Shown here: positions 63,831 through 64,000 of the stretch, one piece after another
How positions within the stretch are numbered: position 1 is the stretch's first letter
Layout of the letters: every line of letters starts with the position of its first letter
From: Maniola hyperantus
Lineage: Eukaryota; Arthropoda; Insecta; Lepidoptera; Nymphalidae
NCBI RefSeq assembly: GCF_902806685.2
Contig: NC_048552.1
Location: 8,955,662-9,019,661, forward strand
Direction: 5' to 3'
Length of the DNA: 64,000 bases
Program-made: the position numbers and the translations under genes
Notes under the pieces: model-generated
Seen by the model: the letters and a program-made list of their open reading frames with translations, nothing else
Database searches by the model: none
What the model was told of the DNA's origin: nothing

Positions 63831-64000
63831 TTTTTTAATTTTAATAGAGATAGCGAGCAAACGAGCAGGCCGGTCACCTGATGCTAAGTGACTACCGCCG
63901 CCCATAAACATTTGCAGCACCAGAGGAACCGCCGATGTGTTGCCGGCCTTTTAGGATTCTGTTGGTCCGCCCCTTGAATAACCCCATGTTGTAATCTAGT
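63830..64000 (+). repeat. Common lepidopteran dispersed repeat, running off the window
   Basis: gatagcgagcaaacgagcag then gccggtcacctgatgctaag, ctaccgccgcccataaacat, ccggccttttaggattctgt. I recognise this as a frequent sequence in lepidopteran genomes. It is not coding in any frame, and its right end is outside the window. Confidence 0.6.

Overview
The window is animal nuclear DNA, almost certainly from a moth or butterfly (Lepidoptera). Genes are split by GT-AG introns. The background is AT-rich and full of short repeats I recognise as lepidopteran (the 'accgacttcaaaaa' repeat, tRNA-derived SINEs, many foldback MITEs). The proteins are insect-like. No prokaryotic, CRISPR or organellar feature was seen.

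Layout from left to right: (1) 1-15717, plus strand: endophilin A (BAR plus SH3), missing only its first coding exon or exons, with one optional 93-nt exon and a phase-compatible alternative donor. (2) 15718-23900: gene-poor spacer rich in MITEs and hairpins, including a perfect 62-bp palindrome. (3) 28408-23770, minus strand: an intron-leader polyubiquitin gene with 18 head-to-tail ubiquitins. Seventeen carry Ala19 and only the first carries Pro19; silent sites form a gene-conversion mosaic. (4) 28900-30600: spacer with a TTAA-flanked element. (5) 35162-30819, minus strand: a decayed THAP-domain P-element-type transposase gene whose introns are intact but whose frame is broken three times. 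(6) 36841-52337, plus strand: a complete 19-exon p120 RasGAP gene (SH2-SH3-SH2-PH-C2-RasGAP, 932 codons), with a copied SH2 exon fragment in a later intron and a copied terminal-exon fragment after the stop. (7) 57011-55855, minus strand: Kish/TMEM167A, 72 aa in three exons. (8) 57548-59174, plus strand: PTAR1-like protein prenyltransferase alpha-repeat protein, sharing a 536-bp divergent promoter region with Kish. (9) 59195-64000: repeats, with a CpG-rich patch near 62700-62830 that could be a promoter.

The genes are not an operon. Several are linked to membrane traffic or signalling (endophilin in endocytosis, Kish in secretion, PTAR1 in Rab prenylation, RasGAP in Ras signalling, ubiquitin in turnover), but this is probably ordinary synteny. 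No wholly new system was found. The most unusual features are the Ala19 polyubiquitin array with its Pro19 leader unit, the duplicated RasGAP exon fragments, the young perfect palindrome, and the MITE nested inside a MITE.
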